Positions 51,675-60,880 are shown, numbered from the stretch's first letter. The stretch: DNA of 64,000 bases from Caldilineaceae bacterium (GCA_022827195.1 JAJDTL010000004.1:62001-126000); one strand, 5' to 3'. Program-made: numbers and translations. Notes: a model not told the origin generated them from the letters alone.

Positions 51675-53300
51675 TCATTCAGCTTTTTGCAGGCTTGGGG
51701 GTGTGAGAAGATAGATGACACCTGCCGCATAGCCGGCGGCATACAGGTTGCCGGCTTCGTCTGCGCCAATGCCGCTTATCGGCGTGAATCCATCGATGAG
51801 CCGTGTAACCGCCCATCCCTCCTCTTTGCTCTTCAACCCCCAGATGTGACCTCGACAGAAGTCGGCATATAGGAAGACATCCCGGTAGACCGCGCCGCCA
51901 ACGACGACGCAACCCTGTGAATGATCGTACGCGGCTACAGGGAAAACAGCCTCGACCGAACCGCAGGACAGGTCGGGAGACTCCACGCAGAAGTTTCCTT
52001 GCCAGACCGGCCATCCATAGTTTTCGCCTCCAACGCTGGACGCGGGCTGAAAGTTCACCTCGTCGCGCAGGTCGTCGCCGGCATCGGGGATGTAAAGATC
52101 GCCGGTCTGCCTGTCAAAAGCAAACCCCCAGGAATTTCGTATACCTAAAGCCCAGATTTCAGGTCGGTAACCCTCTGCCTGAGCGAATGGGTTGTCTGCC
52201 GGAATGGCGTAAGGCTTGGCGCCTGCTTCGACATCGAGCCGCAGGAGCTTGCCCAACAGAGAGCCGGGGTCCTGTGCATTCGGCCTGTGTTCGGCGAGAC
52301 CACCGTCCCCGCTTCCAACGTATAGGTAACCATCTTTCGGGCCGAAAACCATGCTGCCGCCATTGTGGATCCCGGTGGGCTGCGGGATAACAAGGAGGGC
52401 CTCCTCGCTGTCCGGATCAGCTATGTCCGGGTCGCCGGTCGTCGTCATGCGACTGATAACGGTGTTGCCTTCAAGGTTCGTATAGCTCAGATAAAACTGT
52501 CTGTGCTCTGGATATTCCGGCGGGAAAGCGATATTGAAGAGCCCCTCCTCGGCTTGGCAACATCGTACACGATCCGAGATGTCCAAAAAAGGCTCGTTTC
52601 CGACGCGGCCTTCCTCTATGGTGCGGACACGGCCCGCGCGTTCGACTACAAAGATGCGGCCGCTTTCGTCGCCTGCATGTGTGATCTGTACAGGCAGATC
52701 CAGGCCGGTCGCCGCTTCTTTGACTTGCCAATTGCCAATGTCGGTTTCTACGCGCGGCCCGTCGTTCGTATCATCGGCTTTCAAAACACGGATTTCTCGC
52801 CATGCAACCCAGCCCTGTCCCTGGCGGGTGAGGACATACACCTGGTTTATGCGTTGCGGCGGTTCAATGGCGATTTCCAGAACCAGGTTATCCTCGGTGT
52901 GTACATCGTCAAACCGTCTGTGCAGCACTTTGTTGCCGGAGTCGTTTTCGACCCAGACGTCATGGCTTGTTGGTCCGGGAACATGCTGGGTAACGACCAG
53001 TTCGATCTTGTCTACCTGATAGAAACTGTCAAGAGTGACTGAGAACCAGTGCGGCGCCATGTGCTGCGAATTCCAGGCTGTTTCCGGGTCTCCGTCGATA
53101 GCTCTTGCAACAAACGGCTTCTCTACGGAAGCATCCCCTTTTCCCCGGACGGCGAGATTCTCTTGCTGTCTCTGTTTCGTCGCCGTAGCGAAGGCAGCGG
53201 GCGGATCGGACTCTGGAGTCGGGGCACATCCTGCCGCAGCCGCGAGGACGATCGCCAGGGCAACCGATATACGGATCGCCTGCTGTAATTCGGGCCGCAT
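51675..53300 (-). CDS. Lipoprotein glucose/sorbosone dehydrogenase-like, with discoidin-type domain
   Basis: The ATG at 53300 gives 541 aa with lipobox LAAAAGCAP. Residues about 45-165 form an F5/8 type C (discoidin)-like beta-sandwich (ARAIDGDPETAWNSQHMAPH, WFSVTLDSFYQVDKIELVV). Residues 180-535 form a six-bladed propeller of the PQQ-dependent glucose/sorbosone dehydrogenase family (GRIFVVERAGRVRTIEEG, GLFNIAFPPEYPEHRQFYLS, GIHNGGSMVFGPKDGYLYVG, EIWALGIRNSWGFAFDRQTG, GGENYGWPVWQG). It is anchored outside the membrane, where the propeller would oxidise a sugar with PQQ or act as a binding platform. Catalytic ability is not certain. Confidence 0.88.
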   Translation of the reverse strand: MRPELQQAIRISVALAIVLAAAAGCAPTPESDPPAAFATATKQRQQENLAVRGKGDASVEKPFVARAIDGDPETAWNSQHMAPHWFSVTLDSFYQVDKIELVVTQHVPGPTSHDVWVENDSGNKVLHRRFDDVHTEDNLVLEIAIEPPQRINQVYVLTRQGQGWVAWREIRVLKADDTNDGPRVETDIGNWQVKEAATGLDLPVQITHAGDESGRIFVVERAGRVRTIEEGRVGNEPFLDISDRVRCCQAEEGLFNIAFPPEYPEHRQFYLSYTNLEGNTVISRMTTTGDPDIADPDSEEALLVIPQPTGIHNGGSMVFGPKDGYLYVGSGDGGLAEHRPNAQDPGSLLGKLLRLDVEAGAKPYAIPADNPFAQAEGYRPEIWALGIRNSWGFAFDRQTGDLYIPDAGDDLRDEVNFQPASSVGGENYGWPVWQGNFCVESPDLSCGSVEAVFPVAAYDHSQGCVVVGGAVYRDVFLYADFCRGHIWGLKSKEEGWAVTRLIDGFTPISGIGADEAGNLYAAGYAAGVIYLLTPPSLQKAE

Positions 53301-53658
53301 GATCGGTATCTTCTTCCTGTCAGGTCTTACATATCGGAAAGCCGGTCTGCTTCCAGTTTTGAGCATATCACATTCGTCTGCACGCGGCTCCATGCATGCA
53401 ACGGACGTTAATTCCTGCGTGAACCTACCTTAACATAGTCGTTTACGGATACCGCATAAATCTGCTCCAGATTTCGCCGATTTTTCGCCATTTGCTGTGC
53501 TACACTTTTGTGGCGCGCGGCAAACCCATAGAGCAACGCCGGCGCACCTCTTTTGGCAGGGCTGTCCGCTGCTCTGATCCGGACAGAGCGCGGACTGGCC
53601 CTGTTAACGACTGGAGAATGGAATTGATTCGTAATCACACACCCGGAGGAGTTCTGGA
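53301..53658. other. Divergent intergenic region (358 bp)
   Basis: The promoters of the lipoprotein dehydrogenase-like gene and the iron-binding lipoprotein gene should lie here. A short inverted repeat AAATCTGCTCCAGATTT is at about 53457-53473. A GGAGGAG-type ribosome site precedes 53659. I cannot assign -35/-10 boxes with confidence. Confidence 0.4.
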
Positions 53659-54708
53659 ATGACTGTAAAGGTTACTAACAGGGCTGCGCGGGCAGGTCTG
53701 ATCGTTTTGGTCGGTCTGCTGCTGGCGGCCTGTGTACCAATTCAAGCGCCTGCGGAGATGGGAGGCGCACCGGGCGCGACGGAACTTACAATCTATTCGG
53801 GCCGCAATGAGAACCTGGTGGGCCCACTACTTGAACGCTACCAGGAGATGAGCGGCGTCACCGTCAATGTGCGCTACGGCGGCACGGCCGAACTGGCGGC
53901 AACGATTCTGGAGGAGGGGCAGAACTCTCCGGCTGACGTTTTTTACGGCCAGGATGCAGGCGCGCTGGGCGCGCTGGCGAAGGCGGGGCGTTTCGTACAG
54001 CTGCCGGCGGCGATCATGGACAGTGTTGATCCTCGTTTCCGCAGCGGCAACGGCGAGTGGGTTGGCGCGAGCGGACGGGCGCGCGTCTTTGTCTACAACA
54101 CCGAGATGCTGAGTGAAGCGGACCTGCCCAACGACATCTGGGAGCTGACCGATCCGAAGTGGAAGGGGAAGATCGGGTGGGCGCCGACCAATGGCAGTTT
54201 TCAGGCCTTTGTCACCGCCGTTCGCCACCTGGAAGGCGAGGAAAGGGCGCGGGAGTGGCTGGAGGCGATGATCGCGAATGACGTGCAGGTCTATCCCAAG
54301 AATACGCCGATCGTCGAGGCCACGGGCCGCGGCGAGGTCATACTGGGCCTCGTGAACCACTACTATCTGTACAGATTCCTGGCCGAGAACCCTGATTTCC
54401 AGGCCAAGAACCACCACCCGGCGTCCGGGGATGCCGGGGCGATGATCAACGTTGCCGGTGTGGGCATTCTCGATACGGCCAAGGACCAGGCCGCGGCTGA
54501 GGCGTTCGTCGCGTTCCTGCTTTCGGAAGAGGCGCAGACCTACTTCTCCGAAGCGACGAACGAATACCCCCTGGCGGCGGGCGTGGCGGCGACGGCTGAG
54601 GGTTTGCTGCCGCTGGCCGACGTTCAGACGCCGGAACTGGACCTGTCGGACATTGACGATCTGCAGGGGACGCTGCAGCTGCTGCAAGAGGTGAACGCTT
54701 TAGAGTAG
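53659..54708 (+). CDS. Iron(III) ABC transporter substrate-binding lipoprotein (FbpA/FutA-like)
   Basis: This 349-aa protein has the lipobox LLLAACVP and a transferrin-like binding fold: ELTIYSGRNENLVGPLLERY, VNVRYGGTAELAATILEEG, SPADVFYGQDAGALGALAKA, ARVFVYNTEMLSEADLPNDI, PKWKGKIGWAPTNGSFQAFV and LGLVNHYYLYRFLAE. The double-tyrosine HYYLYR is the usual Fe(III) ligand region. The frame ends in a helical tail. It captures ferric iron at the cell surface for a two-subunit importer, but no permease or ATPase gene lies beside it in the window. Confidence 0.93.
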   Translation: MTVKVTNRAARAGLIVLVGLLLAACVPIQAPAEMGGAPGATELTIYSGRNENLVGPLLERYQEMSGVTVNVRYGGTAELAATILEEGQNSPADVFYGQDAGALGALAKAGRFVQLPAAIMDSVDPRFRSGNGEWVGASGRARVFVYNTEMLSEADLPNDIWELTDPKWKGKIGWAPTNGSFQAFVTAVRHLEGEERAREWLEAMIANDVQVYPKNTPIVEATGRGEVILGLVNHYYLYRFLAENPDFQAKNHHPASGDAGAMINVAGVGILDTAKDQAAAEAFVAFLLSEEAQTYFSEATNEYPLAAGVAATAEGLLPLADVQTPELDLSDIDDLQGTLQLLQEVNALE

Positions 54709-54744
54709 AGTTCGAATCACGCCTCATCTATCCCCGTAACGCAG

Positions 54745-54778
54745 CCGGCGGCCGTCACATCCTCGCGACGGCCGCCGG
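54745..54778. terminator. GC-rich hairpin between convergent genes
   Basis: CCGGCGGCCGTC (54745-54756) pairs perfectly with GACGGCCGCCGG (54767-54778), leaving a ten-base loop. It lies between the iron-binding lipoprotein gene (+) and mrp (-), the expected place for a bidirectional terminator. TCTCTCTT follows on the plus strand. Confidence 0.65.
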
Positions 54779-54804
54779 TCTCTCTTACGTTCCTACCGTT
54801 TTCG

Positions 54805-55635
54805 TCAAACGATCCTCAGCTGCGGCTGATTGCCTCCGGAGACCGCGCGCAGCTGCGCAACCACCTTATGCGCCAGCACGCTGAATGTGCGGGCGGCATC
54901 GCTTTCCGGCCTGGCCGCGACGATCGGGACGCCCAGGTCTCCCGAGGCGCTGACATCCGCGTCCAGTCCGACAGTTCCCAATAGGGTCGCGCCCAGTTCG
55001 CTGGCTGCGGTCTCGCCGCCGCCGCTGCCGAAGATCTCGCCGCTCATATTCTCAACAACGCCCAGTATCGGCACTTCGAGCTGTTCGAAGGCGGCCGCGC
55101 CGCGCCGGGCATCGGCCACCGATACCATCTGCGGCATCGTGACGATCAGCCCGCCGGTCAGGGGCGCGATCTGGGCCAGCGACAACTGTGCGTCACCGGT
55201 GCCCGGGGGCAGATCGACGACCAGGTAGTCGAGCTCTCCCCAGCGCACGTCGCTGAACAACTGCTGGATCGCCTTGTGCAGCATCGGCCCGCGCCAGATC
55301 AGTGCCTGCTCCGGCGGCAGCAGAAAGCCCATGCTCATAAAGCGGACGCCGTGCGCTTCCGCCGGAATCAGCTTGCCTTCTTCCACGGGCGGCATCTCGT
55401 CCACGCCCATCATGATCGGGATATTCGGTCCGTAGATGTCAGCGTCGAGCAGTCCGACCTGCGCACCGGTCCGCGCCAGGCTGACGGCCAGATTGACGCT
55501 GACGGTGCTCTTGCCGACGCCGCCCTTGCCGCTGGCGACGGCGATGATATTCTTGATCGGCACGCCCAGCTTGGCCTCGATACGGGGGTCGAACGGGGGC
55601 GTCTGGGGCTGGTCGTTTGTGTTTTGCGCGGCCAT
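54805..55635 (-). CDS. mrp: Mrp/NBP35-type P-loop ATPase without the CPxC motif
   Basis: The ATG at 55635, after AAGGAC, gives 276 aa. The deviant Walker A is [18 protein letters not shown], followed by [35 protein letters not shown] and [19 protein letters not shown]. Mrp proteins carry and transfer Fe-S clusters. The usual cluster site (VVENMS...CPxCG...IFGxGGG) is shortened here to [16 protein letters not shown], so the two conserved cysteines are missing. The N-terminal MIP18-like domain is absent too. The protein may need a different cluster site or have another role, such as chaperoning without binding. Confidence 0.9.
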   Translation of the reverse strand: MAAQNTNDQPQTPPFDPRIEAKLGVPIKNIIAVASGKGGVGKSTVSVNLAVSLARTGAQVGLLDADIYGPNIPIMMGVDEMPPVEEGKLIPAEAHGVRFMSMGFLLPPEQALIWRGPMLHKAIQQLFSDVRWGELDYLVVDLPPGTGDAQLSLAQIAPLTGGLIVTMPQMVSVADARRGAAAFEQLEVPILGVVENMSGEIFGSGGGETAASELGATLLGTVGLDADVSASGDLGVPIVAARPESDAARTFSVLAHKVVAQLRAVSGGNQPQLRIV

Positions 55636-55662
55636 AGCCAAGTCCTTGTAGGTTCCAGTTTT

Positions 55663-55758
55663 CAGTTTCTGGTTTTTAGTGAACTGCGCTCAACGGCAGG
55701 AGCACAACGGCAGGAGCACAACGGCAACTGGCAACTAGAAACTAAGAACCAGGAACTG
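55663..55758. repeat. Inverted repeat enclosing 14-bp tandem repeats
   Basis: CAGTTTCTGGTTTTTAGT (55663-55680) is complementary, with two mismatches, to ACTAAGAACCAGGAACTG (55741-55758). The interior has two exact copies of CAACGGCAGGAGCA (55691-55718) and a third partial one. It lies just upstream of mrp. Confidence 0.8.
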
Positions 55759-55894
55759 CAGCTCGAGATTGAATGTCTGTTCGACACCTTACTTGCCGAC
55801 GGCGCGTCTGTCAAAAAGCGGCCTTTTCGCGATCGGCGGGCTGTTCTGGGAAACAGGGTTGGCGTAGGTAGGTCGGGGGGGAGGGGGCCGAGGG

Positions 55895-57247
55895 CTACAG
55901 ATAGTCCTCGGTGATCATCGTGGCCGCCTTTCTTCCGATTTCGACGGCATAGTTGGTGCCGCGGTCCCACGGGTAGACCTGGCTCATCGAGGCGAAGTAG
56001 AGGCCGGGCAGCGGCGTCCGCAGTTCCGGGATCGTGTCGGCGTAGCCTCGGAAAGGGACCGGCTGCGCATAGGAGGCGCGATGCAGCCACGCGCCCGTCA
56101 CCCAGTCCGGGCGAAAGTCGCTGTTAAAGCGGGACAGAGCCGGTAGAAATTCGGCCAGCAGCTCCTCCTGGGACATCGAAAAGTAGCGGTGCGAGGACTC
56201 CAGGTAGTCGCCCAGGTAGAGGAGATGGTCGCCGTCGTAGCGGTCCGGGTCGATCATATTGGTGTGTTCGACCAGCACGAGGAAGGGCAGCCCCTCGGCC
56301 TTGGGCACGTTTACCCAGTAGGTTTTTTTGAGGAGAGGGCGGTCGAGCGCGACGGTCATGACGACCGCGCCCATGTGGCGCAGCGAGGCCAGCCGTGAGA
56401 GAAAGCTTTCGGGCAGCTCAGGGGTAAGCCGCTGCAGAAGGCCGGGGCTGACCGTGGCGAGGACGGCATCGAAATCGCGGGAGCTGCGGCGCGCCCCGTT
56501 CTGCCCGCCGTGCTCTTCACTCCTGACGTTGAAGCCTCCTGCCGGCAGGGGCGTCAACGAGCGGACCGCGGTATTGGTCTCGATAGTTACGCCCCGCTGC
56601 CGGACCGCGTCGCCGAGCCGGTCGATGAAGGCTTGAAATCCACCGCGGAAGTAGCCGAGACGCGGCGTGCGCTTGTAGACCCTGGCCCAGAACCAGGCCA
56701 GATTGACATCCTGGAAATGGGGGCCGAATTTGCCCTCCAGCATCGGTTGCCAGATTTTGGCGTAGGCGTTCCGGCCCATTTTGCGCGCCAGCCATTCGTC
56801 GGCCAGAATCCGGTCAAAGGCGCGCCAGGGCGGGCGGGGGTGATACTTCAGGTAGGCCAGGACCAGGCCCATGCGCAGCTTCTGGGCCAGCGACAGGTGG
56901 GGAAACTGGAGCAGGTTCAGCGCGCTGTCGAGTGGATAGTTTGCGCCCCGGTAGTGGATGACGGTCGAGGGGCGGTGGATCTGCAGCAGTTCGCCGGCGC
57001 CGAGTGTTTTCGTCAGCCCGATGATCTCATCGTCGTTGGTAAAGAGATGGTGGTAGAACTTCTCCAGCGGCCAGTCCCAGCTCGCCCGTCCTTTGAAGCC
57101 GGCTGCCAGCCCGCCGAGGACCGGTCCGTTTTCGAACAGGTGGATCTCGGCATCGCCGGCGCCGGCGAGTTCGTAGGCGGCGGCAAGCCCGGCGACCCCG
57201 CCTCCGATGATGCCGATGCGAAGGGGCCGGTCTGGGTGTGTGCGCAT
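55895..57247 (-). CDS. FAD-dependent amine oxidase/protoporphyrinogen-oxidase-like protein
   Basis: This 450-aa flavoprotein begins with the dinucleotide-binding motif LRIGIIGGGVAGLAAAYELA and the second-strand EIHLFENGPVLGGLA. TWO-domain amine-oxidase features follow: GLPFLVLVEHTNMIDPDRY and the C-terminal FAD-contact block PELRTPLPGLYFASMSQVYP then WDRGTNYAVEIGRKA. Homologs include protoporphyrinogen, phytoene and UDP-galactopyranose-type oxidoreductases; those seen with this N-terminus are often annotated only as NAD(P)/FAD-dependent. No tetrapyrrole or carotenoid gene lies nearby to choose a substrate. Confidence 0.88.
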   Translation of the reverse strand: MRTHPDRPLRIGIIGGGVAGLAAAYELAGAGDAEIHLFENGPVLGGLAAGFKGRASWDWPLEKFYHHLFTNDDEIIGLTKTLGAGELLQIHRPSTVIHYRGANYPLDSALNLLQFPHLSLAQKLRMGLVLAYLKYHPRPPWRAFDRILADEWLARKMGRNAYAKIWQPMLEGKFGPHFQDVNLAWFWARVYKRTPRLGYFRGGFQAFIDRLGDAVRQRGVTIETNTAVRSLTPLPAGGFNVRSEEHGGQNGARRSSRDFDAVLATVSPGLLQRLTPELPESFLSRLASLRHMGAVVMTVALDRPLLKKTYWVNVPKAEGLPFLVLVEHTNMIDPDRYDGDHLLYLGDYLESSHRYFSMSQEELLAEFLPALSRFNSDFRPDWVTGAWLHRASYAQPVPFRGYADTIPELRTPLPGLYFASMSQVYPWDRGTNYAVEIGRKAATMITEDYL

Positions 57248-57362
57248 TACCTTTCTGCCGGACAGTTATGTGCCATTGCGGCGCGTTCTGCTCATTGTCT
57301 CACCGTCTGCTGTGGCCGTCGTCGGATGGTATTGGCCGGTATACGGTGGAGTCGGCGGAAAG

Positions 57363-57391
57363 AAAAAACCAGCGCACACAGGGCGCTGGTT
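57363..57391 (-). terminator. Rho-independent terminator
   Basis: On the minus strand, AACCAGCGC and GCGCTGGTT pair around a seven-base loop and are followed directly by TTTTTT. It lies 57 bp after the stop of the small cysteine-rich gene at 57448 and ends that transcript. Confidence 0.9.
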
Positions 57392-57447
57392 AATGCACAG
57401 ACGGCGAACGCTGCCGTATTCGACCTGCGGGGCCGGGGAGGCGCGCC

Positions 57448-57810
57448 TCAGGCTGCCAGCGAGAGCGTTCCCATGCCGCTCAGCTGGCGGTCGATCTCCT
57501 CCTGGGCGTTGCTGTAGAGGCGCAGCAGATCGGCGTCGGTTCCTTTGAAGGTGCGAATCGTCTGCAGCGAGCAGAAAGCGCAGCCGCGCAGGAACTTATA
57601 GTAGTTGCTGTGGCATTTCATGCAGTCGCCCAGGTTGATCATCATCAGGACAAAAGCCAGACTGTCGGGGTGCGTATCGGGCAACATCGAGACTCGATCG
57701 ACCAGTTCGCGCCAGCTGTCTCCGCGCAGGTCCCGCAGCGACGGAATCAGGTAGGCGGGAAAGAACAGCTCCGCCTTTCCGTCGAGCACCGCGTCACTTA
57801 TGTCAACCAT
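57448..57810 (-). CDS. Small unknown protein with two CxxC motifs
   Basis: The ATG at 57810, after GGGAGGAGGT, gives 120 aa. I do not recognise the family. The middle reads VLMMINLGDCMKCHSNYYKF then LRGCAFCSLQTIRTFKG: two CxxC pairs with a neighbouring histidine, suited to a zinc or Fe-S site. The rest is helical, ending EEIDRQLSGMGTLSLAA. It is monocistronic, with its own strong terminator downstream and a GGAGG ribosome site, so it is likely a real expressed gene. Function unknown. Confidence 0.7.
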   Translation of the reverse strand: MVDISDAVLDGKAELFFPAYLIPSLRDLRGDSWRELVDRVSMLPDTHPDSLAFVLMMINLGDCMKCHSNYYKFLRGCAFCSLQTIRTFKGTDADLLRLYSNAQEEIDRQLSGMGTLSLAA

Positions 57811-57908
57811 ACCTCCTCCCTTCACTCGTCAATCTCCACACACAGGCGCAAGAACCACATCAGGGGCATCAACCGGCGAATGACGCTTGCTGCTGATACG
57901 TCCTATCT

Positions 57909-58607
57909 CTATACGGTCAACGTATCTCCGGGATTCAGAATTGCGCATTCGATGTCGGTCTCGTCCTGCAGTTTCTGGGCAAAGGCTTCGACATCCTGTT
58001 CGATCGGCGGGAAGGTATTGTAGTGGTGGGGGATCACCTTTTTCGCTTTCACGAACTGCGCGGCGAGGATGGCGTCGTCCGGGCCCATCGTGAAGTTGTC
58101 GCCGATGGGCAGGGCTGCCAGATCGACGCCGCCGACATCGCCGATCAGGCGCATATCGTAGGTCAGGGCGGTGTCGCCGGCGAAGTAGACATCGGTGCCG
58201 TCGTTGAAATGGATCAGGATGCCGGACGGATTGCCGCCGTAGCTGCCGTCGGGCAGGCCGCTGCCGTGGTGGGCGATTGTCAGCTTAACCCGACCGAAGT
58301 CGAAGTTGTAGCCGCCGCCGATGTGCATCTGGTGAACGTTTTCGATGCCCTGGCCCATTAGCCAGTCCCCGATCTCGAAATTGCAGATTACGAGGCAGCC
58401 GGTGCGTTTGGCGACGGGGATGGCATCGGCCATGTGGTCGGCGTGGCCATGGGTGAGGATGATCACGTCGGCCTCGACCGAGTCCGCGGTCACGTCGGCC
58501 GGGGCTACCGGGCTGTTGGGGGCCAGAAACGGGTCGATGAGCAGCTTGGTACCGTCGGCGTCAACGCCGAAGGTGGCGTGTCCGAAGTATGTGAGTGTGA
58601 CTGCCAT
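57909..58607 (-). CDS. Metal-dependent hydrolase, UPF0173/metallo-beta-lactamase fold
   Basis: This 232-aa protein starts VTLTYFGHATFGVDADGTKL and carries the metal ligands of the fold: LTHGHADHMADA (HxHxDH), the histidine in IAHHGSG, the aspartate in VYFAGDTALTYDM, and the C-terminal histidine in VIPHHYNTFPP. This is the UPF0173 (YtkL-like) group, single-domain enzymes of unknown substrate. The gene is complete; an IS5-type element begins 22 bp upstream of its start, so its promoter may lie within or across the element. Confidence 0.93.
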   Translation of the reverse strand: MAVTLTYFGHATFGVDADGTKLLIDPFLAPNSPVAPADVTADSVEADVIILTHGHADHMADAIPVAKRTGCLVICNFEIGDWLMGQGIENVHQMHIGGGYNFDFGRVKLTIAHHGSGLPDGSYGGNPSGILIHFNDGTDVYFAGDTALTYDMRLIGDVGGVDLAALPIGDNFTMGPDDAILAAQFVKAKKVIPHHYNTFPPIEQDVEAFAQKLQDETDIECAILNPGDTLTV

Positions 58608-58625
58608 GGTTTTAGCCTCTAGTTT

Positions 58626-59404
58626 TTAGGGCTCGTTGACATTTCGTTCAAGCCATATAAGTGTAGCGGCAAAGTGCAGGAACGCCATGAAGCGTCGAGC
58701 TAGTTTTTCATAGCGGGTGAAAATGCGTCGATACCACTTGATTCGGTTGATGAAGCGTTCGACAATATTGCGCTCTTTGTAGCGAAGGCGGTCATAGTCC
58801 CGCGGTTGCTTGCGATAGCGGCGAGAAGGGATGACCACCTCGACCTGTTTGGCTGTGAGCAGTTCTCGCAGCGGGTCAGAATCATAGCCTTTATCGGCAA
58901 TGACAGCGTCAAAATGGAAAGGGGCGAGCAACGATTCAGCCTGGGAAAGGTCATGGCGTTCACCACCGGTCAAGATGAACTGTAAGGGGAAGCCCAGCGC
59001 ATCGACGAGGAGATGGATCTTGCTGCTGAAGCCACCCCGGCTCCGACCTAGGCACTGTTCGTTCTGACGCCCCCTTTTTTGGAACCGCCCGCGGCGCACA
59101 TATGGGCGCGTACAGCTGTACTGTCGGGCATGACCGCTGCCATGTCCGGGTCTTGGGCGAACTGTTTGAACATGTCGGCCCAAACACCGTTCTCTTCCCA
59201 GCGTGCGTAGCGCTTGAAGACGCTGTTCCACTTCCCAAGGTCGGCTGGCAGTTCACGCCACTGGGCGCCGGTGCGCAGAATCCAGTAAACTGCCTCGACG
59301 AAACGGCGACACTTTTCCTCTTGCCCCGCATAGGCACGAGGGTGTCCTTGCAGAAATGCGTACAGTTTCTGCCACTGATGGTCGGCAATCTTATAGGTAG
59401 ACAT
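58626..59404 (-). CDS. IS5-family transposase, two frames joined by -1 frameshift
   Basis: The first frame starts MSTYKIADHQWQKLYAFLQG (ATG 59404) and ends in a TAG at 59048; it holds the first catalytic aspartate (MPDSTAVRAH). The second frame contains DAVIADKGYDSD (second Asp) and RYKERNIVERFINRIKWYRR (catalytic Glu), and ends at 58626. The frames meet at an A6G5 run (59070-59080 on the plus strand), where a -1 slip joins GSKK... to QKRGRQNEQ. This is the normal expression mode of the IS427 subgroup. The catalytic triad is complete, so the element could be active. Confidence 0.9.
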
Positions 59405-59453
59405 CCTACTATTGTCGCCATTTTGACAGAATCCTTCAAACGTCAACGAGACC
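58629..59453 (-). mobile_element. IS5-family (IS427-like) insertion sequence, about 825 bp
   Basis: The terminal inverted repeats are GGGCTCGTTGACATTT (left, from 58629) and, reading inwards from the right end at 59453, GGTCTCGTTGACGTTT. The element encodes a two-frame DDE transposase. A target duplication is not clear. The right end supplies the stop codon of the SH3/metallopeptidase gene, which is therefore truncated. Confidence 0.9.
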
Positions 59454-60675
59454 GTCTGTTAGCCGAAGTGTAACGTTGCTCCTGTGTAAGACTTGGACTT
59501 TGCCATAAGCCCGCCTTCATCGCGTTTTGGTAGGTGGTTTCTAGTTTGTCCCAAAACAGCAGATTTGGCGACTGTGTTTGACGGTCGTAATCTTGCCACT
59601 GGAGTGCGTAGTCTATGGCGTGGGCAAACTCGTGAATCAGACTAGGATTGCAGTCGTGGATCAATTCAGGTATCCCCACTGTCGAACCATAGTGGCTTGC
59701 TGAGAACCCCCCTGCTGTTCTATGGCGTGCCTCCCAATCCTGAAATTCGGGCAGCTGTTCGATGCCGCCTTCGTATGGGTTGTAGATGCCGACCCGAAAT
59801 CCTCTTTCTACCATGATGGCAAGCAGATCAGGACGGTTGGAAAGCATGCTGAGTATAACGGCTGCCGTCTGGTACATTTCTTCGTCTGAGACGCTTTCAG
59901 GAGCCAGCACAGCCACTCCACCAGCGTTTAGGTGCTTCTGGTAGAAAGAATCGACAGCAGGGTCTTGTGGCGGCTGTATGAGCGGGGGTAAGCGATACGG
60001 GGCTGCATCAGCAGCACCCTTGTGTTGATTAGGAACATCGGCTTTACTCCGCAGCACAACGAGGCTGCTGGCCAGCCATCCCGGTCTATCGCCATCCACA
60101 CAGCAGAATTGAAACCAACCATTATCATGTTGGCCCAAAACATCTTCAATGATTTGGCCAGCCGTTACAGTCCCGATGATGGGGTGGTTGATTCCGGGAT
60201 TAGAACGCACATTGCCTTGCTCGACCTGCACAACCAGTACTGAATTGGATGGGACCGGGTTAAGATCGACGGTAGATGTGGGTTTGGGTTCAGTTGCAGA
60301 TTTAGCTGTCAGCCCATCCAGTATCACGGCTTGAGAACGAAGTTCTTCCTCCAGCCACCCGACTTTTCTTTCAAGGTTTAGAATCCGACTGGCCAGATCG
60401 TTGTCTGTATTCTGGTATACAGCAGTTCCCGGCTCTGCAGATGGCCTCCAGCCGGTAATGCCAAATACTAGAGGTGAGATCAGCAATCCGATCAGCACGG
60501 CAAAAGCGGCCCAAGACCCAAATCGCCGAGAGCTACGGCGACGCCGTATAGGGTTGTCCTCAAAAGGGAAATCACATTTAACGCAGTAATTCTCATCTTG
60601 GTGGTTTGCGTGTCCGAGAGGGCAGTTCTTGACCTTGATATTCCAATCTGCTTGTTGTTTGCGTTGTGGACTCAA
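59443..60675 (-). CDS. SH3b and zinc-metallopeptidase-like membrane protein, 3' end cut by the IS
   Basis: The 410-aa reading frame starts with a zinc-ribbon-like segment (CPLGHANHQDENYCVKCDFP). A membrane helix follows (FGSWAAFAVLIGLLISPLVF), then a coiled-coil (ASRILNLERKVGWLEEELRS), a bacterial SH3 domain (QGNVRSNPGINHPIIGTVTA, GWLASSLVVL) and a domain with SLIHEFAHAIDYALQW, an HExxH zinc peptidase motif. The C-terminal stop lies inside the IS5-type element, so the last residues are foreign or missing; no continuation is recognisable beyond the element. It may still be active because the HExxH is retained, but the third zinc ligand usually lies further on and may be lost. Confidence 0.78.
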   Translation of the reverse strand: MSPQRKQQADWNIKVKNCPLGHANHQDENYCVKCDFPFEDNPIRRRRSSRRFGSWAAFAVLIGLLISPLVFGITGWRPSAEPGTAVYQNTDNDLASRILNLERKVGWLEEELRSQAVILDGLTAKSATEPKPTSTVDLNPVPSNSVLVVQVEQGNVRSNPGINHPIIGTVTAGQIIEDVLGQHDNGWFQFCCVDGDRPGWLASSLVVLRSKADVPNQHKGAADAAPYRLPPLIQPPQDPAVDSFYQKHLNAGGVAVLAPESVSDEEMYQTAAVILSMLSNRPDLLAIMVERGFRVGIYNPYEGGIEQLPEFQDWEARHRTAGGFSASHYGSTVGIPELIHDCNPSLIHEFAHAIDYALQWQDYDRQTQSPNLLFWDKLETTYQNAMKAGLWQSPSLTQEQRYTSANRRSR

Positions 60676-60880
60676 TGTGGAACCCCTTTGATGCCATTGG
60701 CCTAGTGGATGGCCACTGCAGCGAGTCTACAAGGGCTGAAATTCACCAGCAAGGGGCGTACCGATTCCCAGCAAGCTGGTCGCAGTCTGGTAAACACCAG
60801 GCAACTCTCTGTGGTGATGCCATTGTCTAACTTGCATCATGCACTGTCAAGGTATAGGTAATGAGATTTAATGAGAGGTG

